A stretch of DNA of 64,000 nucleotides from Echinostoma caproni (GCA_900618425.1 UZAN01039469.1:69838-133837), one strand, 5' to 3'; counted from the stretch's first letter, positions 50,026 to 60,480 are shown. Notes: a model not told the origin generated them from the sequence alone. Numbers and translations are program-made.

Positions 50026-50323
50026 TCATTCAAAGTAGCTGCAGTTTGTTTTTCAGTACCAAATATTACGAATGATGCGGGATAATTGTTTTCTACTTAT
50101 TAGTCAAGACCTGTTACAGTTAACTTCAAAAGTCTTTCTTCGAGCAATCAGCTATCTGTGAAACGCTCACAGAAATGAGAAATAGTTTTGAAGAAGAGTT
50201 TTCCACAGGTGCTCTCAACTATTGCTCAGAAGTTGTTGTTAGAATCCAGGCAAGCAATAAGACCATTCCTCGGTTTGTGCAGTAGGATGAGATTGAAGCA
50301 TGTGCGGTGCTGCAAAACATCGA

Positions 50324-50354
50324 TGATTTGGCACACCGAGTCATATGCGTCTTG

Positions 50355-50410
<56 letters not shown>

Positions 50411-50441
50411 CAAGACGCATATGACTCGGTGTGCCAAATCA
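50324..50441. repeat. Perfect 118-base palindrome centred on (AT)n
   Basis: Left arm tgatttggcacaccgagtca... and right arm ...tgactcggtgtgccaaatca are exact reverse complements, with a 44-base AT tract at 50361-50404 in the middle. The right arm ends exactly at the N at 50442, suggesting a fold-back assembly artefact. Confidence 0.9.
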
Positions 50442-50589
50442 NTATATGGCAGCAGAATAGTTCATTCAAATCTCCGACAGTCAAGGCTGCACCATTTTAT
50501 CCGATGAATCATCTATCAGGAGGACAAGGTGAAGAAAATGATAGCAGGATAGCTTCGGAACTTTCATTCATTCATTTGGATGAAGTGAA

Positions 50590-51170
50590 GAACAGACTAT
50601 CAAAGTCAAAGTTATAGTTTTACTATGGGAAACACATAGGCTGATTTGTACATTGATTGATTCCTGGTTCATAGAAAGGTAAAGAAGGCCAGAAATTATC
50701 CCTGTTTTCGTACAGTACAACGGATGCTGAAATTTAAGACCTTTCAACGTTTCATCCAGTTTGTGCTTGAAAGAATCAATTTTAGGTGGGGAAAAAACGT
50801 GAGTTGGTAGAAAATTACAACTACTTCATATTCTAAAGACAAATGAAATACGCCGGCATTTTGTTGGACTGTTTTGGAGCACTAATTTGAATGGTTGCTA
50901 CCCAAGATGACTGTGGGTCAATAAGGCGAACAGTGAACGACAAAGATGGTCAGGGTTCTGCGTTATTTGGTGCACCAAATCCGAGCCCCTTGAATTCGGT
51001 CATGCTGTGTGAATTACAAACCCAATGATTTCAGTTATTCCCCATAAGTCTCGGAATGCAATCCCTTGACCATCGTGGTGAGCATTCTTTGTGTTTGTTC
51101 AAAAAACATTACTATCTCGTTGCAGCCACGGCTTCCGCGCTTGAATGGCGTACTCTTTTGAGGTGGAGTG
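50590..51170 (-). mobile_element. CR1-like 3' fragment
   Basis: The minus strand, in broken frames, shows MVKGLHSETYGE near 51.05 kb, matching the MNKGLHSKVYGE block of the 12.6 kb copy, then segments for SLFALLTHSHLG and FKHKLDETLKGL. It ends in ctatgtgtttcccatagtaa and a ttgactttga tail near 50.6 kb, as in the 22.7 kb copy. Confidence 0.5.
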
Positions 51171-51340
51171 TAGACTGATAACAAATGTGGGTAAAGCGTA
51201 GGTTCAAATTTGCAAATCGTGGCTGAACTCTTTGCTACTCATCACCCGCTTCGGTGAGTAGTAAAATAATTTGAATAGCTATTCAAACGATCCTCACTTT
51301 TCCGTTTGCAGTGCCAAAGGTTAACCAATAATCATATCGA

Positions 51341-52005
51341 TCAATTTGAAACGTGCATTGCTCAGTACTGTACCATCTACAAGAATTTTGTGTTCTCTTT
51401 TACCGAGATCTGGCCAATTTTAATCAACAGATATTCTCGTATCTCAGCTATCGATGCGAAATAAGTTTAAACACCAAGCTTCGGGTTTACGAGTCTTCTA
51501 TCCGCCCGATCCTCACTTATTCTTGTGAAACCTGGCCACTAAGAGTATAAGATATAAGGAAGTTTGAAGTCTTTGATCACTGGTGATTACGCCGCATCTT
51601 GAAAGTAAATTGGAGAGATCGGATTTCCAATGATGAGGTTCGACGGCGCTACTTGAACATTGACAAGATTTCAAAAATGCTACAACGCCGGCGCCTTCAG
51701 TGGTTTTGCCATATTCTCCGAAGACCCGACACTCAACTCTCGCGACAGACTGTAGCCCCCGCACCATGTGGTGGATGGCATTGCAGACTCGGCGGTCAAT
51801 TGAAGACCTGGAGTAGTACGATCAAGGCGGATTTGAAATTACTGGGTCTTCAATCCGTATATGGAATTCGCAACTGGAACCATAACTGGGTTTCACACTG
51901 CGTCAACCTTGCTACCGATCGTCATGCATGGACCACCATCATTAGAAACATTCAGGAAGCCAACTTATCCTCCCGCAGGAGTTAGTCGATCAAACGTAAC
52001 AGTAG
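51341..52005 (+). mobile_element. RTE-like non-LTR retrotransposon, C-terminal part
   Basis: The plus strand encodes RVYESSIRPILTYSCETWPL, then after a stop FEVFDHW.LRRILKVNWRDR, ISNDEVRRRYLNIDKISKML, RRRLQWFCHILRRPD and RLGGQLKTWSSTIKADLKLL. This is the standard carboxy-terminal module of RTE-type elements (W-R-D-R-xS-N; LRW-GH-xxRxPD). 5'-truncated, with stops. Confidence 0.7.
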
Positions 52006-52430
52006 AAGTAATTAAGTATCTCAGGTTTACATTCTGCAAACTGCGAACATAAAAATCAGGGATCAGTGCGACGTCTCTTTAATACACAGATAAATTTCTC
52101 GCCAGCAAGTTACCTATTGATTTCAACCTATGGTGGTTTGTTGGTATTTTTAGATATGATATCCAAATAAAAGCACAAAAGTAGTTTTACTGAGCAAATC
52201 TCAAACAGAGTTTCATTATTTTGTGAGTGCATGCTAGAAAATAAGTTAGACGTCGACATCCCAGTTAGAAAATAAAAGACACTCTAATGGCCCTGCAGAT
52301 ACTCGATTCGGTCTCATAGAGGATATTTGGTTTTGAAATAAAACGGTATAGATGGTTTCATCTACCTACCCTCTAAGCTCGTAAGGATTGGTTGTGCTAT
52401 ATTGTGTATATTCTTAATAATAGAAACGGT

Positions 52431-52600
52431 ATGATCAGATGCCCGGGTTGTTGGTATGCTTGCGCTCTACCTGTGAGGTCCCGGGTTCGATTCCCAGTTG
52501 GATCGATTGTTGCACCGCTGATGAGAACCAACCAGGTAGAAACATTTGTCCATGCTTTGTTCCAAGCTTTTCAGCTCATGCCCCATTTATACGACAAATT
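52431..52600 (+). repeat. tRNA-derived SINE with degenerate hammerhead ribozyme
   Basis: The Pol III-like head includes GGGTTCGATTCCC (B box at 52484-52494). At 52518-52550 follow CTGATGAG, a stem II with loop AACCA and a mismatch at the closing pair, GAAAC, a four-base spacer and the GTC cleavage triplet. Stem I pairing is only partial. The order B box, then about 32 bases, then hammerhead matches the element at 62.0 kb. Confidence 0.55.
52518..52550 (+). ncRNA. Hammerhead ribozyme core, degenerate
   Basis: CTGATGAG at 52518-52525, GAAAC at 52539-52543, GTC at 52548-52550 with cleavage predicted after 52550. Stem II GAACC pairs with GGT only in part, so activity is doubtful. Confidence 0.5.
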
Positions 52601-53317
52601 TATAACACCTCCTTTAAAAATGTTCTTGTTTAAGAAAACCTTATTACACAAGTAGCTGATTTCGTCGAGTGACTGATAGTGCGTTTCTTCACATTTCAAC
52701 ACTGAACACATCTTCCTGTAAATCCCTGTTTCTTAAACGTCTAAAACAAAAACAGTTATCTTTCATAGAATGGGACAGTCTCCTTCATTCCCACCTACTC
52801 AACAGATTCCTTCTTAACATGATCTAGGGGTATCCTCAACGCTTATAGTTGCTCCCCATACCGTCCACCTAGGCGCTTCGTTCTCATCAAGTTTTATCGT
52901 CAAACTATCCTAAGAGAACTCCAATTGACAGTATGTGTGCGTGACATAGAGTTAAGTGATAAGTTAAATAAAGGTTGGGTTATGACCTGAACTGCCAGTC
53001 AGTGTTCAGAAACTCTATCGATACCGTCCTCTCAGTTTGTCTCACATGTTAGTTTGAGCACTACTTGAAGATGACCTTGTTCATATCTTTATCCGTTGTT
53101 TTATTTTCCCAGACAGCGAACTAGTTTGTGACCAGTTCCACCAGTTTATGCATTCAAAAACATTTCTGTTCTGTCCGAGAATCCCAAAACACATATGTTC
53201 AATTAGGTTGCATAACCGCAAACGCCTTGCTCTCCTTTAATCCTTTCTATTTTGCTTCCTCACAGACTGTATGATGTACAAAACTCATAAAATTGCGATA
53301 TACATTAGCCGCTTTAC

Positions 53318-53379
53318 CCATTTTCATACCGTCACTTTTCCTTTCTTCAAAACCCGCAAGTTGTAGGAAACTGGGATGG
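53318..53379 (-). CDS. Predicted short exon
   Basis: 62 bases after a long pyrimidine-rich tract ending ccgtgctgcacag; the donor is ATGG|GTAAAG. The peptide is HPSFLQLAGFEERKSDGMKM. Phase-compatible upstream (53614) and downstream with the acceptor at 48974, forming a valine codon. Confidence 0.45.
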
Positions 53380-53613
53380 CTGTGCAGCACGGTTAAAGGT
53401 ACGGAGAAAGTGAAGCAGAGCGAAAACGAGACTATGCATAGCGACCTGTCCTGGAACCTGGTGTGGGTTGTGAATTTCAAACGAAGTAAAGCTATTGGTA
53501 TTCCGCACGGAGCTTCAAATGAGAACATGGCTAATTTGGTTTTCAATTCATTTGCACGATAATGATTTAATATTTTTAGGGTGACCATTGACAAAATCAC
53601 TCGCTTAACTTAC

Positions 53614-53807
53614 CACTGCAATTTTTCTATCGCGATGTGGACGACATTCTTATATTGCCCTATACTCTGTTTACTCATGAGTAATATAATCTGATTTTGT
53701 ACATTTAGCTGGAGTTTGACGAAAGTAGTTTCGTGATGGTAATTCTCTTTCCTCAAAATGACCGTTGATAACGTAATCATTTTGGCATCAAAATAATCTC
53801 TGTTCAA
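53614..53807 (-). CDS. Predicted internal exon
   Basis: 194 bases with textbook signals: acceptor gattttatttttaag and donor GCAGTG|GTAAGT. One frame is open throughout: it starts LNRDYFDAKMITLSTVIL, contains ETTFVKLQLNVQNQIILL, and ends IAIEKLQ plus two bases. Phase fits the next exon (53318-53379), forming a cysteine codon. No family identified; the hydrophobic strands suggest a beta-sandwich. Confidence 0.6.
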
Positions 53808-54344
53808 CTTAAAAATAAAATCTAACAACGTCAAAGCGTTTTTTGTCACTATTTATGGATTTCTTGCATTAGTATTTTTATAGACTCGCATGGACAGTTG
53901 CCCCCTTTTGGGTAAAAAAAACAATCTGTCTCCGAAAGAAGGAAATTATACGGATAAATCAATCAAATGAAAAATTGTGAAGAAACCCTCTGTTTGTTCA
54001 CAAGGATTCGAGTGAGATAGGGAACTGTAGAACTTTTGTAGAGGTTATTGCGAGAGGGTATTACACGAGAATTATGAGCGGTATTTGGATCGATTGCCGT
54101 TTATAAGATTAATGGAGTCAGAGAGGATTTTCTATGCAAATGTTTCACATATGCACAAGTGTATTTCACAAAGGTTCTAGATTGATAATCAACGGGTATA
54201 AAGGATACACCACTGATAATCGATAAACCACGTAGGACGATTTTGAAGACTTTCCTGATTAGTGCAGTAAAATCACCGGGGATTAACGGAGACCAATCGG
54301 GAAAACACGTTGGTAAACAAAAAGCAAATTACATTTTCCAGAGT

Positions 54345-54490
54345 ATCGTATGCCCCCCAACCCCTCCAAAGCAGTTCGATTACACACACTAGCCACCGCT
54401 GAGGCGTCAGGCATTCACCTGTTCGCACCAGAACTAGGTGCACAAAAGCGACTGGTTCTCCACTTACCCTGGCCCCAAATTGATCATCAA
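54345..54490 (+). mobile_element. Penelope-like element, 3' tail fragment
   Basis: The plus strand reads VRLHTLATAEASGIHLFAPE and then LGAQKRLVLHLPWPQ, the same tail as in the copies at 7.9, 18.9 and 59.4 kb. It is followed by a CAC/CCA-rich simple stretch. Confidence 0.45.
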
Positions 54491-55386
54491 CATCACCACC
54501 ACCACCACCACTCCAATCACAATCAGTCTCACCCAAACACAGACACATAGAGCTTACCCCATTCCTCCCCTCTCCCCATCCCAAATGACCTTTCGACCCA
54601 GCGTGAAAATGTATCCCCACTAACAACAAATTACATTTGTTTGGTTTTGAACTGGTTTAGTCGTCGGAGTTGAATAGATAATCCAGGAACTTTATTCACA
54701 CAGTTGTAAATAAGGGATGTCCACTTTACGATTTTGGTCATCGTAACTCCTAAATACTTCCAAGAATCTACTCTAGAAACTGACACTTTCTATCAATGTT
54801 AGAGCAGTTGGAGAGAAAATTTTGGAAAGAGAGCTGGATCCACACAGTTTTTGAAAGGTCATGACGGGTCTCCAGCGATCAGAAAGCGATTACGTGCTCA
54901 AAACAATATATTGGAGTTATGTTGCCGCCTACTCCGGACTCCATGAGACAGGAGGAGCACTGTTTACATGTATAAATATACGATAAGCACAGCTAGTTGC
55001 TCTGGAATTCGTTTCAATTAGGATCCGAATAACTTTCCAGGGGTTTCCGGCTGTGGCTCCTTAGAAATTGATTGATACAGGACGAATCGATACGGTCAAT
55101 CTCCTATTCATTCCTGTGATATCGAGTCAATTAGACCATATGAATGAAATACGGTTTCCAGGGGGCAAAATAGTCAGAAATGGAATTGGTTCTATCGACA
55201 AAAATATGAACATTGTTGATCAGAGAAGGCTCAAAGCAGAACCACGAAGCTGCAACGAACAGAGATCTGTGAAGAAGACGACTTCATTCAAGTGATGTGT
55301 TACGCAGACGAATTTAGATTTTGTCAGTTTGCTTCAAAGAACGAAAGACAGAACGGAAATATATCATAGAGGTAGACAATGATCAC

Positions 55387-55451
55387 TTGTTGGTACGGGT
55401 GCATGTAGATATAGACGAAGAAGAATTCAGGATGATTCGTTTTAATTTTCT
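55387..55451 (-). CDS. Possible internal exon, uncertain acceptor
   Basis: The open frame reads KIKTNHPEFFFVYIYMHPYQ and runs on to a CAACAA|GTGATC donor. An alternative acceptor at 55468 would add a few codons. With the nearer acceptor the out-phase is 0, matching the exon starting at 53807. The hydrophobic, aromatic-rich run resembles those in several other exons of the gene. Confidence 0.35.
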
Positions 55452-55733
55452 CTAAAACGCAGTTAGCTCTGATTGGTGAAACGCACAAATCCGTAAGATC
55501 AAAAGCACAGATAGGCATGGTTCAAATTATTCACCAAACCGTGTATGTGATAACAAGCGAAAGGATAAAATGAATCAAAGAGAGTTGAAATAGTGTTTTG
55601 TCTACAAAACTGAGCAATATAATGGTTTATCATGAAATTAGTTCTCTATCCAGAGAATTTAGTGTGGAAGTGAATTGATAAATAACCAGTACGATGGCTA
55701 GAGTATGATTTAATAACACCCGGCTTGTCATAC

Positions 55734-55836
55734 CATGAAGTTTTAATGTAGATGGTCACATCACCGACGATTTTCTGGCCACAGGAAATTCTCTCATGTC
55801 GGTAAAGTTTAAATGCATCAATGGACAACAACGTGC
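55734..55836 (-). CDS. Predicted internal exon
   Basis: 103 bases with an exceptionally clear acceptor: a run of about ten C, then atgctgcag. The donor is TCATG|GTATGA. The peptide contains SIDAFKLYRHERISCGQKIV followed by GDVTIYIKTS, a beta-strand-like run after a cysteine. In phase with 57797-57876. The poly-C tract makes this one of the best exon calls in the window. Confidence 0.55.
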
Positions 55837-57796
55837 CTGCAGCATGGGGGGGGGGTTAGCCAAGATTCTTGTATGCGAATCAAACTACTAACAACATGAG
55901 TCTGAGGTTGGGGCACAATTGATAAACCGAACATTTTCGGGAACAGGGAACGCATTTTTGTATTCAGTAGTGATTGAACTAACATTTCGGACAGTATAGT
56001 GCAATAAAGGGCAACTTGCCAATCCAAACGATTAAGGCTTTTTGTAAATTGTGAAATTTAGAGAAATAAGTGTGGTCGCATCGAATCATGCGTTAAATCC
56101 GTTGGAGCCTTTGAACTAAAGTAATTCCGATCACATTTACCGAAGAACAAAAGCCATAATAATGACAAAACCGTTCAATTCAATGAGATCGATAACTCAA
56201 GATTGTAGCGCAGACAGGCAATTTGCTCGCCAATATTCATCCATCAAATAGTTATTTGAATCCCTATTTCGTTCCGTTGCCCTCGGAGCGTCCACTGCCT
56301 GGAATTCGTCATAATCTCCCGTTTTCTATGAGTTCGTAATCGATTTTCCTTCGCAATTTACCTTAAATGACGCACAAGGGAAAAATTACATGCAATACAT
56401 AATTTATAATCACAATAATTTTCTCGTCATTCATTTACGGTGCATCTTACATTATTCATTGGGACGGGGTAGTGTTGCGTTTACCCCCTAGAGAAGTGAA
56501 GACGAAAATATTGGCAGTATCCATCTGGAACAAAATTACACAGAAACCGCGTGAGCTCAATCTGCAACGAATGATTCGGTAGCGGAGTACATCGTTGAAG
56601 TTGACGGTGTAATAATTACTGAACTCGATTTGTCATTTGTCTAAATTAACAATAATGCCGTGTATATCCCCTAGAAATGAGATTATTCGCAACAGACACG
56701 TAAAATGAGGTTTGTTTCCTTCGATACAGCTGCTGGAACTTGAGACGATATCCTTTGAGCATTATCATCACACGGTATGGACCATAATTCATTTCTTGTC
56801 CACTTCGATCTACTTAGTTTTTAGGCTGCATGATTGTCAATGAACCGTGCATGACTTTGTTTGCCTAGATTAAATAAATAATCTCAACATGCAAATCGGA
56901 AACTTTATCACGTACGAAAATGCAATATATAGTCCAATGGGTGCGACTCAAGAGTTATCTCCAATTATTTCCATAAACTCTTTCCATCTCGGTTATTTGT
57001 TACGAGGCGTTATTTTATCCAACATATAATCTTTAATAGCAACTCTTTTGAATAAATAAATGAAATTATTTCTCAACCCGGAGAAATTGTAATAAATAAC
57101 AAAGTTGATGGATTCGATGCTGAACGGACTGGAAATAAGTCCTAAAGCACAAAGGCAGGCCAATCGACTATTAGTGTACACAGACAGTACGTCTTAATTA
57201 TTATCACTGTTAGTTTCTGGTAAAGAAAAATGGTCTTATTCTGTTTAGTTAGCTCTTAAGTCGTCATGGTGCAGGTCAACCATTACTGATGAAATGGGCG
57301 TGTCCACTATATTCTGAACAATTCCATATGCTAAGCACAATCGAATCAGAAAAATTAGTGTTGTAAAGACTCGCCAAGGCTTGTTTATTAATATTCGGAA
57401 ATACTTTAATATAAAGGCTGTCGCCTTTACAAACCCACAAATGTGTCACAGGGACCCGTTGCTTCAGTTTTGATTAAACCTGTATATCACATCAGCTAAT
57501 GGAGTGATTACTAAAGCCGTTGAGGTGATCGTCACTCTTGACAGTATTCCCTTATTCTACTTGAACAATTTGAATCTAAATTGATATACGCACAGCAACG
57601 TACATCCGCTGCACTAATCAATGAATTACAAAAGCCTGTGAAAAGCGGATTATTTTATGCCCATACACATTCTTCAAGTTTGACGGTGTATTCTAGGATC
57701 AGGTAAAAGACACGCCGATGAACTCATCTAATCGTGGATACAAGATCAAACCAATGCCGATCAAATCGACGCAGTTTCCAAATTCACAATTCCTAC
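55837..57796. other. Intron-like DNA, nothing recognised
   Basis: AT-rich; short minus-strand frames near 56.9-57.2 kb lack splice signals. Confidence 0.4.
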
Positions 57797-57876
57797 CAAA
57801 ATATGAATAAATACGTGGGTAATAATATGATGTTTTTCTTTCCGACGGAATACATCTTCTGACGCACTGCGAAGAA
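57797..57876 (-). CDS. Predicted internal exon
   Basis: 80 bases between a strong acceptor (ttttactgtgtgcag) and a strong donor (TTTTG|GTAGGA). All three frames are open. The frame SSQCVRRCIPSERKTSYYYP ends with one base over and joins in phase to the exon at 55734-55836, giving a glycine codon at the junction, so I prefer it. Function unknown. Confidence 0.4.
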
Positions 57877-57921
57877 CTGCACACAGTAAAAGAACACACT
57901 TATCCGCACATCAACAGCAAC

Positions 57922-58030
57922 CATCTGTTATGCCATATGTAAATTTTTGTCTGAAGTTTAATTTGAAAATCCTGGACATGTTGAAATACCGATCAATCGA
58001 AGAAGGATGATACTTTAAAAAAGCGTTTCC
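57922..58030 (-). CDS. Possible internal exon
   Basis: 109 bases after a good acceptor (tactcattgcag). The open frame reads GNAFLKYHPSSIDRYFNMSR and on to a GATG|GTTGCT donor. Phase does not fit the upstream exon at 58287-58384, so either a boundary is wrong or this is not coding. Confidence 0.3.
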
Positions 58031-58286
58031 CTGCAATGAGTACACGAGCAAAACTATTTGGCTCATAGAGAACCGAATAAGTAGACCAACAGCAACAGCC
58101 GAACAGGGATTCAAAAAACTAAAACCTGATTGATTCACAAAACATATCAGAAATGCTAACAATATTGTTAAAAACAAGTGGCATCTAAATCGGGCACAGA
58201 TGAACACAGGAATCTTGTTGACACAAGAAAATAATCAATGTGAACATGAAATTTGAAGAATCGTCGTCAGCTCAAACCGCTGTAAC

Positions 58287-58384
58287 CGATATGACAAGCA
58301 CTAAATCGGTTAACACTGGAATTGAGGGGACAACTGGGATTGAATTGATCAACAATAAACATCACTCCTACTCTTTTGTTCCAA
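58287..58384 (-). CDS. Predicted internal exon (extracellular protein)
   Basis: 98 bases. The acceptor has a strong pyrimidine tract (ttgccttgtcctcattag) and the donor is ATCG|GTTACA, which is weaker. One base completes the preceding codon and one base is left over. The peptide includes VGVMFIVDQFNPSCPLNSS and a second cysteine near the end. No family recognised. It is the most upstream exon I can support for the minus-strand gene; phase to the next candidate exon does not match, so an exon or boundary is missing. Confidence 0.45.
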
Positions 58385-58915
58385 CTAATGAGGACAAGGC
58401 AAGAAAAGTTTAGCTTCAAAAATGTCAATTGGCAATCGATCCAACACAAAACATTCAAGGGATTTAAGTCAGGCGAGGCAGTTGTTTAAAACTAACTGAA
58501 TCGGAACGTCAACATCGATGAACTGTAAGCTACCAGTCTGAACAATAAATCATCGATCAGTTGATCGCCTGACTCTCATTCTATCTATTTCTTTGTGAAC
58601 GAAGTTGATGACGAATTGAAATTTAGTTAACTCCGTTGTTTGGATTTTCAGTATAGTCGTATTCGGCGTACCCTGTTTTGTGCAAATCTCCTTTTCTGTG
58701 AAGATATAGTTGGTTTATTCGAACAGGAAACCATGTTGAGAGCTGTCAAAAGTGCCCGAATATACCATTATAAACCGTTGTGAGAAAACACAAAGTAGCG
58801 AACAAGTTCGGTCGCGGTGATTCTTCTACAAGCTAATACATCACAATTCATATCAAACCGTTAAAATTGTTGTTTGGCAGATTTGAAGCTTGTACGTCGA
58901 TTTGGAAAAGTTCAG

Positions 58916-58985
58916 TGGCCTCGGTGGGATTCGAACCCACGCATGGATGCCCCCTACGCTTTGTACGCGCACGCCCTACGAGGCC
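58916..58985 (-). tRNA. tRNA-like sequence (pseudogene or SINE head)
   Basis: 70 bases on the minus strand. The acceptor stem GGCCTCG/CGAGGCC and T arm GTGGG-TTCGAAT-CCCAC are perfect. The D arm is mostly missing (a deletion of roughly a dozen bases relative to the partner at 59074). Anticodon-like loop GTACAAA. Probably not functional. Confidence 0.5.
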
Positions 58986-59073
58986 GCACCGACAGAACTG
59001 ATCCACTGACGTCACATGTCTCTGTAAGCTGTATGGGTAAATTCGAATGTGAAATTATCAGGGCCATCAGTAT

Positions 59074-59155
59074 GGCCTCGTAGCTCAGCTGGTGGAGCGT
59101 GCGCGTACTTAGCGTAGGCGGCGTCCATGCGTGGATTCGAATCCCACCGAGGCTA
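59074..59155 (+). tRNA. tRNA-like sequence with long variable arm
   Basis: 82 bases: acceptor GGCCTCG/CGAGGCT, D arm GCTC-AGCTGGTG-GAGC, anticodon arm TGCGC-GTACTTA-GCGTA (anticodon would be ACT), a variable arm of 14 bases, T arm GTGGA-TTCGAAT-CCCAC with one mismatch. Box A (TAGCTCAGCTGG) and box B (GATTCGAATCC) are good. It is closely related and inverted relative to 58916-58985, which suggests a repeat family rather than a working serine tRNA. Confidence 0.5.
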
Positions 59156-59335
59156 GTGAACTTATATCAAACTGTTTAGAACGCGAGGGGAGGGGGGAGA
59201 AATCATGACAGGTCAGAAAAGTGATAACCAACATCCCAGTTCCATGACCGGATGTTGCTTACACTTTGGTCCTCAAACATGCGCACTAGTTCGGATCATT
59301 AGGGGTGGGTGGGGCTGTGTCGTGTATGGTATTGG

Positions 59336-60480
59336 TCATGAAAGAACAAGTGTTCTTACGCATTGTTTTTTAGAGCATAAAGGGGGGGGGGTATGTGGGT
59401 GGATTCCGATCGCTTCCGCTGTGGCCAAAGTGTGATTCATAATCGTCTTAGATCGGCGGGCGTAAACTAAGTAGAGGGGTCGAAATGCGGTGGCCACATT
59501 AACTACATTGTTCGGTTCCGCTAGATGTGAAACGATTACGCTATTAATGGTCCTAATTACTCCACTATTCAACCAGACCGGGTGCTGCGCACGGACCAGT
59601 TCAGGTAAACGTCTGCTTTTGCGGCCAATGGATCTTGCTCCACAGGAGCACGTAAATAAGTACACACAGAAAGAAAAGGCAGAAACAGGCAATTTATCTT
59701 TGAGTTGAAAGCATAGAAGTGGCCTGGAGATTAACACGATAGGCAGTTTTGCTGCGGGGAATGCCTTTTCTACATTTTTACTCAGCTTGCGTGTTACCAT
59801 ATCGGCGGTTGTGTCGCCCTTNCCCTTGAAAGGTAGCAATGTGCAAATCGGTTTCTTCTTCGCGGCAGTGGTCTTATTTGGTCAACCGATGACGATCCAA
59901 AAATTTGTCCACAAATCGCTCTGGATATCCGTTTCGAAGGAAAACCTCTCGAATAAACCTCAGTTCTGTATCAATGGTATTGTCCATACACATTCTCCGC
60001 GCCCTGATAGCGAGGCGGTGCATTAGGTTCCTTTTCCGTTCCAAAGGCACATAGCTTTTGAAATGGATATACTGATCATTCCACGACGGCTTCTTGTGTA
60101 TGGTGCATCGGATAGTTCCGTTTGATTGACGGCGTAGTAGAATGTCCAGAAATGCAAACTTAATGTTTGGATTAGCTGAATTAAATACTTTCAAGAGTCT
60201 AACCAGATCCACACTGTCAATGGTAAAGCACAAATTGTCATCCCCAAAGCACTTGTAAAATGTGCTACGATCGACTGTTCGTTTTAAGATGTCATTCTCC
60301 AGCTTAAACCATCAATATATCAGCGAACAGTGGACCCAGAAGAGATTCCATTGCTAATCCATCAATTTAGAGATCAACTTCGTCATTGAATTTGATTTTT
60401 ATGTTGTGTGTGCAAAAGTATGGTAATTTTTTTAGATCACCAACTGGTATTCCAATTTCACAATGTCACAACGGTCAAAG
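59336..60480 (-). mobile_element. Penelope-like element with RT core and GIY-YIG remnants
   Basis: Minus strand, about 1.1 kb. It starts near 60.46 kb with IPVGDLKKLPYFCTHNIKIK, followed by a stop, then IDGLAMESLLGPLFADILMV (motif like DGVAMGSPLGP), FYKCFGDDNLCFT (catalytic DD), NIKFAFLDILLRRQSNGTIR, VFLRNGYPERFVDKFLDRHR, and a decayed GIY-YIG segment (FTCSCGARSIGRKSRRLPEL). The tail HTLATAEAIGIHPHTPPP is near 59.4 kb. In-frame stops, frameshifts and an N at 59822 show it is dead. Distinct in sequence from the 8 kb copy. Confidence 0.65.

Larger units (their letters stand above)
324..58384 (-). other. Span of a giant multi-exon gene (or genes), probable extracellular protein
   Basis: This entry joins the minus-strand exons listed below. 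What is seen: many open stretches of 40-330 bases bounded by pyrimidine-tract/AG acceptors and GT donors, often with matching phase between neighbours, all on one strand, separated by 0.1-10 kb. Peptides repeatedly show a hydrophobic strand-like run followed by a cysteine, for example FFFVYIYMHPYQQVII, MWLIEVVKQVG and YYLLINNTTFAQFSL. No kinase, protease or other enzyme motif was recognised, and no transmembrane exon or signal peptide was found. Inference: a large secreted modular protein; a laminin-alpha domain IV-like region is a guess based on style, not on alignment. The introns have been heavily invaded by retroelements. It could be two or more adjacent genes. The first and last exons are not identified and may lie outside the window. 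Confidence 0.45.

Noticed and set aside
49050..50075. Long frames across the 835-N gap
   Set aside because: Artefacts of N translation.
50188..50617. Frames with poly-YI
   Set aside because: Translations of the (AT)n palindrome.
59074..59155. Functional tRNA-Ser(ACT)
   Set aside because: A T-stem mismatch, an unusual anticodon and an inverted relative next door point to a repeat.
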